DNA of 64,000 nt from assembly GCF_040958095.1 (NCBI RefSeq), contig NC_091160.1, positions 39,800,730 to 39,864,729 on the forward strand, given 5' to 3'. The DNA comes from Procambarus clarkii. Lineage: Eukaryota; Arthropoda; Malacostraca; Decapoda; Cambaridae. Of the stretch, positions 10,752 to 22,095 are shown one piece after another. Within the stretch, counting starts at the first letter, position 1, and every line of letters starts with the position of its first letter. The notes below the pieces were generated by a model, which had not been told where the DNA came from, did not search any database, and saw only the letters and a program-made list of their open reading frames with translations. The translations under genes were made by a program, and so were the position numbers.

Positions 10752-11985
10752 GTTTAGTTTAGTTCATTTATTATGCACCCCATACCCATCTTGTGGGCGG
10801 TAGTAGAAAGGGTTACAGAGGCACATAATGGGCTCAGGGACTGAACAACGCAATTCATTTAGCTAAGCAAGTTACAAAATTCAGTATAAGTCGTCACATC
10901 AACAATGAGTTCGAGATCGACCACAAGTACTGTTTCTAAATTAAGCAACTGACATATGTGGAGAGCTAGTGTCAAAATTGATATGTTTGTCCTGCACACC
11001 GCCCCCCATCCAGTGGGTAGCGGTGGATAGGTTACAATCACTTAGTTACTACCTACAGTTAGCAAACGGGATATTTGGCTAAAATTTCTGGTAGCAGATA
11101 ATTTTGAATGAAATATTGACACATCGTTGGTACATTGGTTATAGAATTGTCTCTGAATTTACGTATCTTTTCGCACTCCATCACATAGTGACGGAGGGTG
11201 TGCGAATAATTTTGTTGACACAGTTTACATTTGGTCAGGTCTACATCAGCAGATAATGAGAATTCCCAGAGATACTTGTAACCGAGTCTAAGCCGAGCAG
11301 TAGTAACATCTAGAAGTCTGCTGATTTTATTGGATGATCCATAGATGTGTGGCTCCTCTTGTATGATAGTATGATGATAGATGGAATTACTATTCTCAAT
11401 TTCACTTTGCCTCAGATCTACAAGATCTTGTTGAAGTTCTCGGTGTACTGCTGCTCTCAGATTGCTCATTGACAATCCAAGGTTACACTCAACGGCTCCT
11501 TTAAAGGCAGATTCTTTGGCTAACTTATCAGCTCTATCATGCATTCGGAGGCCAACATGAGATGGAGACCACATGAAATGGACTCTGTTACCATCCTTAA
11601 TAATTTTGTTGTATTTGTGTCTAGCTTCGGACACGAGCATGTTACAGTTATGTCTTAAAGAGTTGAGAGCATTTAAGGATGATAAGGAGTCACTTACAAT
11701 TAATGTAGCAAGTTTGGAGACTTGTACACATTTCAGTGCAAGGATCAAGGCAAATAGTTCGGTCTGAAGGGTAGAGGCCCAATTGTTTATACGGACTTCC
11801 CACTCAAAGTACAAGCCATCGCCCATTGTTAGGACAACTGCACTTCCAGCTGCACCCGTGGTGCGGTGTAGGGAACCATCAGTGTATATGGTTTGAGAGA
11901 GAGAATGCTCTGTGGACAGAGCATCAGTATGGCTTAAGGCGTTGAGCTTTGCCGCAAGACGAAGCTTGGGCTGATCTCTAATTTG
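10752..11985 (-). mobile_element. I-group LINE 3' part with RNase H
   Basis: Minus-strand frame 11059-11826 (255 residues) is nearly the same protein as at 5404-6183: TELFAL, IVSDSLSSLNAL, WSPSHVGLRMHDRADKLAK, then the CKLCQQNYSHTLRHYVMEC knuckle. To the right the coding similarity continues (an IYTDGS-type start near 11880) to about 11985. The 3' UTR ends at about 10752. It is 5'-truncated and its open frame suggests a fairly recent insertion. Confidence 0.85.
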
Positions 11986-12039
11986 CTTCTTGGGGTGGAA
12001 CCTTAAACTACTAACCTTGGAGTAAATCCTTAAACTAAC

Positions 12040-13614
12040 AGATGATTTTTAGAGAATTAACAGTGAAATTGACAAAAAATGTTTATAGGTACTTTACAGC
12101 TTTACTTTACAAGTACAGATGATTTTAAGTAGAATAATTACACAGTTAATTATTAATAATAATTAATAATTAAAATTGAAAGAAAAAAAATGTTTACAGG
12201 TACATTGCAAGAATTTTAACGCAAAAGCAGATTAATATAATACACAATAATAACAATACACAATAATGAACAAGGATTACTAGGTACAATTAGGAAAATA
12301 TCTTAAGGTTATACATTGGTTCACTGAAGCACAATATGAGGATCATTACAAGGAATAATGGAGTAGAACATGCATACAATACAACAACCATGATATCAGA
12401 TGATCTAAGATTACAATAGTAAAGAATATGGCTTAGGTACAAAGAATGGGGGGATTGGGTAGCACTAGAAACAGAGCGAAAATCAAGCTCTAGGTAGAAG
12501 ACAATGAAGATGAAATTAGGTACTTTTTGTAATATTTTTGAATAAGGCAAAAGTTGGACAGCTTTTCAATTCATTGAGGAGTGAGTTCTATAGACTAGGT
12601 CTCTTTATTTGCATAGAGTATTTACACAGATTTAGTTTGACTCTGGGGATATCAAATAGATATTTATGTCTGGTGTGGTGAGTATGTGTTCTAATACATA
12701 GAAAACATAAGTTTGCACTTAAAAAAATGGTTTTATAAATGTAATTGACACAAGCGAATGTATGGAGTGAATTTATGTTTAGCATGTTTAGGGATTTAAA
12801 CAGGGAAGCTGTGTGTTGTCTGAAACCAGAGTTTGTTATTGTCCTGATAGCAGATTTCTGCTGGATGATTGGCTTGAGGTAGTTTGCAGAGGTTGAACCC
12901 CAAGCACAGATAACATAATTATGATAGGGATAGATAAGTGGATAATAGAGTGAGAGGAGAGCAGAGTAGGGTACATAATATCTGATCTTAGAGAGTGCTG
13001 AAGTTGAGTCTCTTGTTTAGGTATAGGCAAAGGAATTTCCCATCCTTTTTAGTGCTAATGTTTATATTATCTATCTGAAACTTAATTGCATTTGTTGATT
13101 TGCTTTCAAATAAGATGTAGTAGGTCTTTTTTATGTTTAGTGTGAGTTTGTTGGTTGACATCCATAAGTAAACTTTTTTTTAATTCATTGTTCACAACAT
13201 TATTTAATATGAGTGGGTTGGGGTCAGAGTAGATGAGAGAAGTATCATCAGCAAACAAAATAGGTTTAAGCATGTTAGAGACATTAGGCAGATCATTGAT
13301 GTATATAAGAAACAGGAGGGGTCCAAGGATGTGGCACCCCTTCGGTTAATGGTAGAGTTGGAGAGGTTACATCATTGATGGCTATATATTATTTATTTAT
13401 TTATTTATTTTGTTTATTTATATATATATACAAGAAGGTACATTGGGGGTTAAGAGAGAACATAGAGTTTAAGTTGAAATTACAATCTTGTAAAGCCATT
13501 AGCACGCATAGCGATTCGGGCAAGCCCTTAAACTAAACTTAGAGCATATCCTTAAATTAACAGAAAGTTTTAGAGAAAAAAGAGAAAATATTGGTGTCTG
13601 TCACTAAGATAGGA
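12040..13614 (-). mobile_element. CR1/Jockey-like LINE, 3' half, disrupted
   Basis: On the minus strand the protein end matches 23255-23655 (LNINSLHTF..., THHTRHKYLFDIPRVKLNLC near 12590-12785). At 13240-13330 the sequence reads as the reverse transcriptase catalytic region: an INDLPNVSN-like stretch and LFADDT. Several frame breaks. It is interrupted at 13390-13583 by a SINE tail and resumes with gtgtctgtcactaagatagg to 13614. Left end uncertain (12040-12240). Confidence 0.75.
13390..13583 (-). mobile_element. SINE tail element inserted in the LINE
   Basis: Begins with (attt)n and continues with tatacaagaaggtacattgg, cttgtaaagccattagcacg and cattcggg-like tail sequence, all in minus orientation. 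LINE sequence continues on both sides, with tatt possibly duplicated. Confidence 0.7.
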
Positions 13615-14287
13615 TCGGATAGCTTCGTCTTGAGACAAAGCTTAGCGCCTTAAGCCATATTGATGCTCTGTCCACAGAGCATTCTCTCTCTCAAATCATA
13701 TACACTGATAGTTCCCTACACCGCCTCACGGGTGCAGCTGGAAGTGCAATTGTCCTGACAATGGGCGAGGGCTTATATTTTGAGTAGGGAGTCCGTATAA
13801 ACAACTGGGCCTCTACCCTTCAGACCGAACTATTTGCCTTGCTCCTTGCACTGAAATGTGTACAAGTCTCCAAACTTGATACATTAATTGTAAGTGACTC
13901 CTTACCATCCTTAAATGCTCTCAACTCTTTAAGACATAACTGTAACATGCTCGTGTCCGAAACAAGCCACAAATACAACAAAATTATTAAAGATGGTAAC
14001 AAAGTCCATTGCATGTGGTCTCCATTTATGTTGGCCTCCGAATGCATGATAGAGCTGATAAGTTAGCCAAAGAATCTGCCTTTAAAGGAGGCGTTGAGTG
14101 TAACCTTGGATTGTCAATGAGAAGTCTGAGAGCAGCAGTACACCGAGAACTTCAACAAGACCTTGTAGATCTGAGGCAAAGTAGAATTGACACCAGTAAT
14201 TCCATCTATCATTATACTATCATTCAAAAAGAGCCACACATCTATGGTTCATCCAATAAAATCAGCAGACTTCTAGATGCTACTACT
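13615..14287 (+). mobile_element. I-group LINE RNase H fragment (plus strand)
   Basis: Starts at gcttcgtcttgagacaaagc and runs through IYTDS-like, ELFALLLALKCVQVSKLDTL and IVSDSLPSLNALNSLRHNC segments, then LDATT-like sequence, where it stops abruptly. A stop near 13787 and a frame change near 14030 break it, so it is a pseudo-copy. It is oriented opposite to the copies on either side. Confidence 0.8.
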
Positions 14288-14527
14288 TGTGGCACCCCTA
14301 CGGTTAGTGGTAGAGTAGGAGAGGTTACATCATTGATGGCCACATATTGGTGTCTGTCACTAAGACAGGATCGGATATAGTTCAGGGCAAGGCCACGGAT
14401 TCCATATTGGTGGTATTAAGTAAGAGGTAGTTAATGTTAACAGTATCAAAAGCCTTTCTCAGGTCAATGAAGAGACCAATCGAAAACTCACTTATGTCAA
14501 GGGCTGAGTTGATTAAGTCAAGTAACG
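14288..14527 (-). mobile_element. CR1/Jockey-like reverse transcriptase fragment
   Basis: Starts at tgtggcacccctacggttag, the same point of the LINE as at about 13342, and continues past it through agcctttctcaggtcaatga, whose complement encodes the SLIDLRKAF-type catalytic motif A, to agtaacgtt. The overlap with 13342-13614 means roughly 90 bp of this LINE is present on both sides of the plus-strand RNase H fragment. Confidence 0.7.
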
Positions 14528-14905
14528 TTTCCTTTAAAGGCAGATTCTTTGGTTATTTTATCAGCTCTATCATGCATTCGGAGGCCAACATGAGATGGAG
14601 ACCACATGAAATGGACTCTGTTACCATCCTTAATAATTTTGTTGTATTTGTGTCTAGCTTCGGACACGAGCATGTTACAGTTATGTCTTAAAGAGTTGAG
14701 AGCATTTAAGGATGATAAAGAGTTACTTACAATTAATGTATCAAGTTTGGAGACTTGTACACATTTCAGTGCAAGGATCAAGGCAAATAGCTCGGTCTGA
14801 AGGGTAGAGGCCCAGTTGTTTATACGGACTCCCTACTCAAAATATAAACCATCGCCCATTGTCAGGACAACTGCACTTCCAGCTGCACCCGTGGGGCGGT
14901 GTAAA
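14528..14905 (-). mobile_element. I-group LINE RNase H fragment
   Basis: Minus-strand residues MILALKCVQVSKLDTLIVSN through HVGLRMHDRADKITKESAFK. Its right end, agctgcacccgtggggcggt then gtaaattgcacag, is identical to the right end of the copy at 15356-16461, exactly 1556 bp away, so the two are duplicates rather than independent insertions. Confidence 0.85.
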
Positions 14906-15355
14906 TTGCACAGTTTAGATAAAAAAAACTAGCTTATAAGTTCATCTAATATTCCCATCTCACAGGATCCTGTGTGCACCTTACACTTTAACAATAGTGG
15001 TAGGTAAACTGTTAAGAATAAGATTTCAACTAGCCAGTGAAAGAAATTTGTTTCCCATGGTGGTTTTATTAATTTACCTATATAATTTTGTAAGTTTAGA
15101 CCAGCAAGAAGCTGATGTTTAAAATAATTGATAAGTACAAGTTAATTTTTGTACATTATACATATATAAAACTCTGAACTATGATGCAAGTTTTTAGGTT
15201 GTTGACTACAGAATAAATTTCATATTTTTTCTTTTAAATTAAAATTAATTATGTAAGTATTTCATAATTTTCTAAAATTTTGATAATATAGTAATATATT
15301 CTTAAAGAAGAATTAAAATATGTTTTCATAAAAAAATAATTATATAATTATTATA
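14906..15355 (+). repeat. Segment B of the duplicated AT-rich block
   Basis: Colinear with segments A (8690) and C (16462): aaaactagcttataagttca, the catctaatattcccatctca stretch and a long A/T-rich run. It stops abruptly at 15355 where a LINE 3' UTR begins. Confidence 0.8.
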
Positions 15356-16461
15356 ATCTTGTGGGAGGTAGTGGAAAGGGTTACAGAGGCACATAATGGG
15401 CTCATGGACTGAACCCCACAATTCATATAGCTAAGCAAGTTACAATCTTGATGAGCTAGTTACAAAATTCAATATAATTCGTCACATCAACAATGGGTTC
15501 AAGATCGACCTCAAGTACAGGTTCTAAATTAAGCAACTGACATATGTGGAGAGCTAGTGTCACAATTGATATGTTTGTCCTGCACACCGCCCCCCATCCA
15601 GTGGGCAGCGGTGGATAGGTTACAGTCACTTAGTTACTACCTACAGTTAGCAAACTGGGGATATTTGGCTAAAATTTCTGGTAGCAGATCATTTTGAATG
15701 AAATATTGACACATCGCTGGAACATTGGTTATAGAATTGTCTCTAAATTCACGTATCTTTTCGCACCCCATCACATAGTGACGGAGGGTGTGCGAATAAT
15801 TTTGTTGACACAGTTTACATTTGGTCAGGTCTACATCAGCAGATAATGAGAATTCCCAGAGATACTTGTAACCGAGTCTAAGCCGAGCAGTAGTAACATC
15901 TAGAAGTCTGCTGATTTTATGGATGATCCATAGATGTGTGGCTCCTCTTGCATGATAGTATGATGATAGATGGAATTACTGGTGTCAATTTCACTTTGCC
16001 TCAGATCTACAAGATCTTGTTGAAGTTCTCGGTGTACTGCTGCTCTCAGATTGCTCATTGACAATCCAAGGTTACACTCAACGGCTCCTTTAAAGGCAGA
16101 TTCTTTGGCTAACTTATCAGCTCTATCATACATTCGGAGGCCAACATGAGATGGAGACCACATGAAATGGACTCTGTTACCATCCTTAATAATTTTGTTG
16201 TATTTGTGTCTAGCTTCGGACACGATCATGTTACAGTTATGTCTTAAAGAGTTGAGAGCATTTAAGGATGATAAAGAGTTACTTACAATTAATGTATCAA
16301 GTTTGGAGACTTGTACACATTTCAGTGCAAGGATCAAGGCAAATAGCTCGGTCTGAAGGGTAGAGGCCCAGTTGTTTATACGGACTCCCTACTCAAAATA
16401 TAAACCATCGCCCATTGTCAGGACAACTGCACTTCCAGCTGCACCCGTGGGGCGGTGTAAA
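15356..16461 (-). mobile_element. I-group LINE 3' part with RNase H
   Basis: The 3' UTR occupies 15356-15650 and the RNase H/knuckle coding region 15650-16400 on the minus strand. The longest frame, 15900-16337, carries ALKCVQVSKLDTLIVSNSLS and WSPSHVGLRMYDRADKLAK. One lost base in the run near 15921 shifts the frame before the zinc knuckle, and a stop interrupts the upstream part near 16390. Confidence 0.82.
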
Positions 16462-17778
16462 TTGCACAGTTTAGATAAAAAAAACTAGCTTATAAGTTCA
16501 TCTAATATTCCCATCTCACAGGATCCTGTGTGCACCTTACACTTTAACAATAGTGGTAGGTAAACTGTTAAGAATAAGATTTCAACTAGCCAGTGAAAGA
16601 AATTTGTTTCCCATGGTGGTTTTATAAATTTACCTATATAATTTTGTAAGTTTATACCAGCAAGAAGCTGATGTTAAAAATAACAATAGGTAAGTACAAA
16701 TAGGTAGGGGTTTGTACATGGTTGTTGACTACAGAATAAATTCCATATTTTTATCTTATAAATTAAAATTGATTATGTAAGTATTTTAAATATTTTTAAA
16801 ATTTTGATATTATTGTAATATATTTTTAAAGAAGAATTAAAATATGTTTTCATAAAAAATAATTATATAATAAAAAACTGTTCAGAATCACATTATATCA
16901 TTTAACGTTTTATATTTCAAATAAGTTCTTTTTTCTTCGCCCCCTCCCCCCCCCAAAAAAAAAATCCTCCCATTAATATCCAGATATTTATTTAAAATAT
17001 TATATGTGATTAGAACAATAAATATATATAATATTATACGATATCACTAATGTTATTGGCAGTGTGGTATAGTAAATAAATAAACAGAAGTAACGTATAT
17101 AAACAAAACCTGTTGTAATATATCGATTATAGGTAATGAAGGATGAACGCACTTATTAGAAAACGATAAATGGTAAACTATAGAAATCAAGCACTACTAC
17201 TAATATATTGATTCAATTTACCTGATTACCGAATTATAAGTGACTCTATGCGATAAAAGCGAGTAAGAAATTGTGCTGGACCTTGATACGAGGCACATTA
17301 TACCCAAGACATTTCATCAATCGGTATTACATCATACCTAACCTGACCCAACTTCTAAGGCAACCCATCCTAACCGAATATCACCTGAGCTAAACTAACC
17401 AAACCATCCTAACCTAATATCACCTAACCTTAGCTAACAGCCAAACCAAACTGTATATTGTAAAGTGTATACTATTTTGATAATAAAAAAAAGAGCTTTG
17501 TTAAAACAGCCTGTAATTTTGTAATTACAGGTTGATTCTGATTCTTCATCAGCCTTATATATCATGCATTCAGAGTCCAGATGACATTTACCTGAGAGCC
17601 ACTAACATTAGTGGCCTCGACGAGGACAGGAAGCCGGCGGCTTGTCAATTGCCTTGATGATCATTTCCAGCTGTACTTTAAATGTTAACATAGTTTAGGA
17701 ATTTACGGCTTCTGCGGGTAGGCGGCTCCATGGGTTTATAACCCTGTAGAAGTGTAGGGGGGTTATAGACTCTGTTAC
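16462..17778 (+). repeat. Segment C of the duplicated AT-rich block
   Basis: Matches segment A along most of its length, including the (taac)-rich patch at 17330-17440 (with an extra internal block), the gcatactattttgataat region, and the repeat at 17585-17770 with cctcgacgaggacaggaagc. It keeps the unoccupied target of the LINE inserted in A at 9990. Confidence 0.8.
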
Positions 17779-18410
17779 CATCATTAATACTTATGCTGCA
17801 CTTGAGTCTAGCTTCAAACGCGAGCAAATGTAACAATTGTGTCTTAACAAGAGGCGAGAGTAACTGATCATGCAAGCAGAGGCCACAGGTCTGCGGAGCA
17901 TGCAATAAGACCAGCAGACTCCTAGATGTTACTGCTCGGCATATACTTGGCCATAAGTATCTTTGGGAATTTACATGGCTTGCTGATTGATTGATGAAGA
18001 TTAAGCCACCCAAAAGGTGGCACGAGCATGAATAGCCCGTAAATGGAGGCCTTTTTGAGCCATTACCAGTATCAATAGATGATACTGTGGAGATCTGTGG
18101 AGGTGTGACTGCACCCTGCGTGACGGGAGATGTCTCCCGTGATGGCTTGCTGATGTAGATCTGAGCAAACGTAAATTGTGTCACCAAAATTATTCACACC
18201 CGACGTCACTATGTGATTTGCGAAATAGATGCATGACTTTATAGATAGCTCTATAACATATGTTTTAAGAAATGAGTATATATTGAATTCAAAATTATCT
18301 ACTACCATAAATTTTAGCCATTTACTACTGTAGGTAGTAAATGTGGGAGATTGTCACCTTTCCACAGGATGGGTATGGGATGTTAAATAAATGAGCTAAA
18401 CAAAACAGTA
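17779..18410. mobile_element. Diverged RNase H LINE, inverted junction
   Basis: From 17779 to about 17870 the minus strand carries LAFEARLKCSISINDGNRV-like coding. From about 17871 the plus strand carries the later part of the same protein (RLLDVTARHILGHKYLWEF, then after an insert ADVDLSKRKLCHQNYSH) and a 3' end with ccacaggatgggtatgggat. The two halves meet head to head. Heavily mutated. Confidence 0.6.
17988..18141 (+). mobile_element. 154-bp element with 13-bp target duplication
   Basis: Perfect atggcttgctgat copies lie at 17975-17987 and 18142-18154, and the LINE coding reads on when the insert is ignored. The insert contains gaagattaagccacccaaaa, ggtggcacgagcatgaatag and a terminal hairpin, gacgggagatgtctcccgt. 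No coding capacity and no poly-A; a short SINE or other target-primed element is likely. Confidence 0.85.
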
Positions 18411-19240
18411 TGATGTAAGGGTACCCCATCCGGCCCATTGAACAGCCAGCCATTGGGGAGGTGAATCCAATAGCCGACAAACCCGTCTCGGAAGCCTTAT
18501 CCTAAAGTTTCTATGTAAATTATCTTACGTATGTAACTTAAATGAAATTTATTTACAAACGTCCGTCTAATAATGATAGCAATACAATATATAATAGAAA
18601 ATAAAATATTAATTCTTTATTATCAAGTAATAAAAAGAGAATAGTAAAATTATTCAAAAACGTATGTCCGCAGTATAACATTCACTATATATAGAAGTTC
18701 CAAGTGAAGTGTTGCTGGAAGCTGTGTCTAGTAGACACACGAACATTGATCGGTCAGCTTTGCTCTGGTCTGCTCGCTAGTGTCACATTCGCTTCCATAT
18801 AAGGGGCTCCCGCTGCCTTGCCGCACGGTCGAGCCCTGGGCTTCTCCCGGGCTGTGGTTGTCCTCTCCCGTAGCATCTGACTTCATGCTTGTGATACATA
18901 TCATACAAGGGGGGGTTGATGATCGATTCATTCCGAGGCTTCCAGTCGAACGGCCCTGCATGTGGCAGGTTGCCATCTTTTGATTCCTAACCAAAATTTG
19001 TTGGAGAGTATTAGCTTTATTGTATATCATTGGAGCAGTAGATATCTTTACTTTAACGTAACGATAAGATAAGGAAACACAATATTTACCGGTATAATTT
19101 AAATAATAATAAAATACTCGGTCCACCGTCCCCCCAAAATATTTTTTGTAATAAGCAATACATAAATGATACATAACAAAATAATGTTATAAATTTATTA
19201 TAAAACAGTCGACGGCCTGGGGGGGGGGGGCACCTCCTGA
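18411..19240. other. Stretch without a firm gene
   Basis: Mostly A/T-rich, with a GC-richer island at 18740-18980 described separately and a G run near 19219. I recognise no mobile element here. Confidence 0.4.
18728..18976 (-). CDS. Hypothetical 82-residue ORF, weak
   Basis: On the minus strand an ATG at 18976 opens a frame of 82 codons (MATCHMQGRSTGSLGMNRSS...) that is GC-richer than its surroundings and contains seven cysteines; the frame is also open upstream to 19174. No signal peptide, domain or splice context is apparent. It could be part of an unrecognised repeat. I do not recognise it and give no function. Confidence 0.2.
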   Translation of the reverse strand: MATCHMQGRSTGSLGMNRSSTPPCMICITSMKSDATGEDNHSPGEAQGSTVRQGSGSPLYGSECDTSEQTRAKLTDQCSCVY

Positions 19241-20029
19241 TGGTTGGATGATTTACTGTAGCCTCTGTTTAACTTAACAGTAAAACTACGGTACCTGGTT
19301 GTTAGACGATCGCGGCTGATCCGGCCTGACGTGTGAACCACAAGTTGAACCAAGAACCACAAGAACCACAACACTCTGAGGCCAGTTATGTCCCTTATGT
19401 GTAGTGGAAGCGTGTTGAACAGTATCGGCCCTCGGATGTTAAAAGAGTTCTGTCTCAGAGTACCTATTGCTCTGGTAGGGGATCTAGCACGCTGTTACGA
19501 CCAATTGTGCTCTCAAGCTGCATTTCACCTAATGCCAGTGTTCACATAGCAGTCCGCTGAGGACGTAAATGCCAAAACACTTCCGAATTGCAAAATTATC
19601 AGAACACATATGAAGACTTTAGACAAGCCGCCAGCTTCCTGTCCTCATTGAGGCCACATAAGTAACTTAACTTAATTTCAAATAATTCTGAAGTTATTAA
19701 TAACTCAATTTTCTTTTTAATACATCGTTACATAAATAATTACAATTATTGAAAGAACGTTAAATTTATACATTTCACTTTTTTACCTATTTATACATAT
19801 TTACTTGAGGGCCATTAACCCTATTCCTCGACGGGGACAGGAAACCGGCGGCTCGTCGAAGGTCCCCCTTCCCCAAGGCAAATACTGTTTAGTTCGTAAT
19901 CCCATTTCTGATACGTTGCCCTATTTGAATAATCATTAAATCTATTGTTATATTTTAACACAGTAAAACAAATGCTAACACAAATCATTAATAAATGGCA
20001 ATGTATTATAATAAAGAAACCAATAGAAA
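19241..20029. other. Repeat fragments, no gene
   Basis: Contains a plus-strand SINE body piece (actgtagcctctgtttaact, about 19241-19310), a stretch at 19360-19500 (gaagcgtgttgaacagtatc) that looks like antisense LINE sequence, and two partial copies of the aggacaggaagccggcgg repeat (19620-19655 minus, 19805-19880 plus). Confidence 0.45.
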
Positions 20030-22095
20030 CTGACATTGCTCTTCAACAAATCACTTGAGCTCCAAACCTTTCCGGATATTCTAAAAAAAGCGAGAGTAAC
20101 CCCAGCCCATATATGTGATCTCACTGATGTCAACAATTTCAGACCAATATCAATTCTGCCAACCTTGTCAAAAATATTTGAAAAGCTAATCTACAAGCAG
20201 CTTTGCTCTTATCTAGTCAAACACAATATACTTAGCTCTTGCCAATATGGCTTCAGACTCAAAAAAGCACTAACGATGCAATTATTAGTATGATTAACTT
20301 GATACATTCAGTTCTTGATAAAAATGAGTTCCCTGTTGGGTTATTTGTTGACCTACCTAAGGCTTTTGACACTGTCAACCACCAAAACCTTCTTCTTAAA
20401 GTACATCATTATGGAGTTAGAGGTCACTCCCTCCAATACCTTCAGTCCTACCTTACTGACAGGCTCCAGTATGTTTCTGTGAATAATTCCATTTCTCCCA
20501 CCCTACCCACCAACATCGGTGTTCCACAGGGCAGCATACTTGGCCCCTCTCCTCTTTCTCATCTACATTAATGATCTTCCAAATGCTTCCCAACATCTCA
20601 AACCAATTTTATTTGCTGATGACACAACTTTCATTTTCTTCAGTTCTGACCCTCTAGCTCTAAATGTCACAGTGAATACTGAGCTAAATAAAGTCTATCT
20701 TTGGCTAACTGTTAACAAACTCACCCTTAAAATTGATAAAACTTTCTATATTCTGTTTGATAATAAATCCTCAAATCAAATTAATCTAAGAATAAACAAT
20801 ATCCAAATTAGTAACAAAGTAAATGGTAAATTCTTTGGTGTCCTCATCGATAACAAGCTGAATTTCCAGGGACACATTCTAAATATAGCAAAAAAAGTTT
20901 CTAAAACTGTTGACATTCTGTCTAAGATCAGATATTATGTACCTCGCCCTGCCCTGGTGACGCTCTATTACTCTCTCATCTATCCTTATCTAAATTATGG
21001 TATTTGTGCTTGGGGTTCTACTACCCAAAATCATCTACGTCTTCTAATTACTCAATACAAAGCTGCTATTAGAACAATATCAAACTCTGGCCCTCAGACA
21101 GCACCGGTACCCTTAAATCTTTAAAAATGTTAGATATTAAGTCACTGCACATCCTATGTGTACTTTATATATTTAAAACTCTGAACAGTATGCCAATCCT
21201 GACCTTAAACGCTTCCTGGAAGGTTAGTTTAGTTCATTTATTATGCACCCCATACCCATCTTGTGGGCGGTAGTGGAAAGAGTGCACATAATGGGCTCAG
21301 GGACTGAACCCCTGCTAAGCTAAGCTAAGCAAGTTACAGTCTTGATGAGCTAGTTACATAATTCAGTATAATAGTCGCCACATCATCAATGGGTTCGAGA
21401 TCGACCACAAGTACAGTTTCTAAATTAAGCAACTGACATATGTGAAGAGCTAGTGTCACAATTTATATGTTTGTCCTGCACACCGCCCCCCATCCAGTGG
21501 GCAGCGGTGGATAGGTTACAATCACTTAGTTACTACCTGCAGTTAGCAAACTGGGGATATTTGGCTAAAATTTCTGGTAGAAGGTTGTAACAGAACCCAT
21601 GGGCACCACACCAGAAACAAATACCTATTTGATATTCCAAAAGTGCGCCTTAACCAAACTAAAAATGCTCTACAAGTCAAGGGACCCAGAATGTGGAATG
21701 ACCTTCCCAATCATGTCAAAGGCTGTACGTCTCTTAACCAGTTTAAGATGAAAAACAAAGTACTACCTAATTAACTCCATGTAATCTATCTTACCTCCAA
21801 ATTGTCAACCCATGTCTTGCTATATTCAAACAATATTGTTTGACCAAGTTGTATAATTGCTGATATCTGCCACGTCTCCCCGTTTTTTTCCTTTTTTCAT
21901 CACAATTTCTACTTTAATCTCAATTAGTATTAAGCTTTAGTCTAAGTGGTTTTTTTCCCTTGCCCAGAACGCTATGCGTATTAGTGGCTTTAGGTATTTT
22001 ATGTACTAGCTCTAACTATAAATCCAACATTATGTTTGTAACTCATCTTCTGTGTATGTGCTTTTACCTGAATAAACATTTTGATTTTGATTTGT
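20030..22095 (+). mobile_element. CR1/Jockey-like LINE reverse transcriptase, pseudo-copy
   Basis: Encodes a reverse transcriptase without a visible upstream endonuclease: NNFRPISILPTLSKIFEKLI, LFVDLPKAFDTVNHQNLLLK (motif A), IGVPQGSILGP (motif B), PILFADDTTFIF (motif C) and a FFGVLIDNKLNFQGHI thumb-side segment. Frames change near 20260 and 20543, so at least two frameshifts are present. The C-terminal region RKQIPI-like/RNKYLFDIP-type sequence continues after a nested LINE at 21226-21579. The 3' UTR has cccagaacgctatgcgtatt and ends aataaacattttgattttga. 5'-truncated. Confidence 0.85.
21226..21579 (-). mobile_element. Nested I-group LINE 3' end, 7-bp target duplication
   Basis: Flanked by gaaggtt at 21219-21225 and 21580-21586. 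The insert is the I-group LINE 3' UTR in minus orientation (agtttagttcatttattatg first, aactggggatatttggctaa last). Removing it in thought leaves the host LINE continuous, so it arrived later. Confidence 0.9.
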
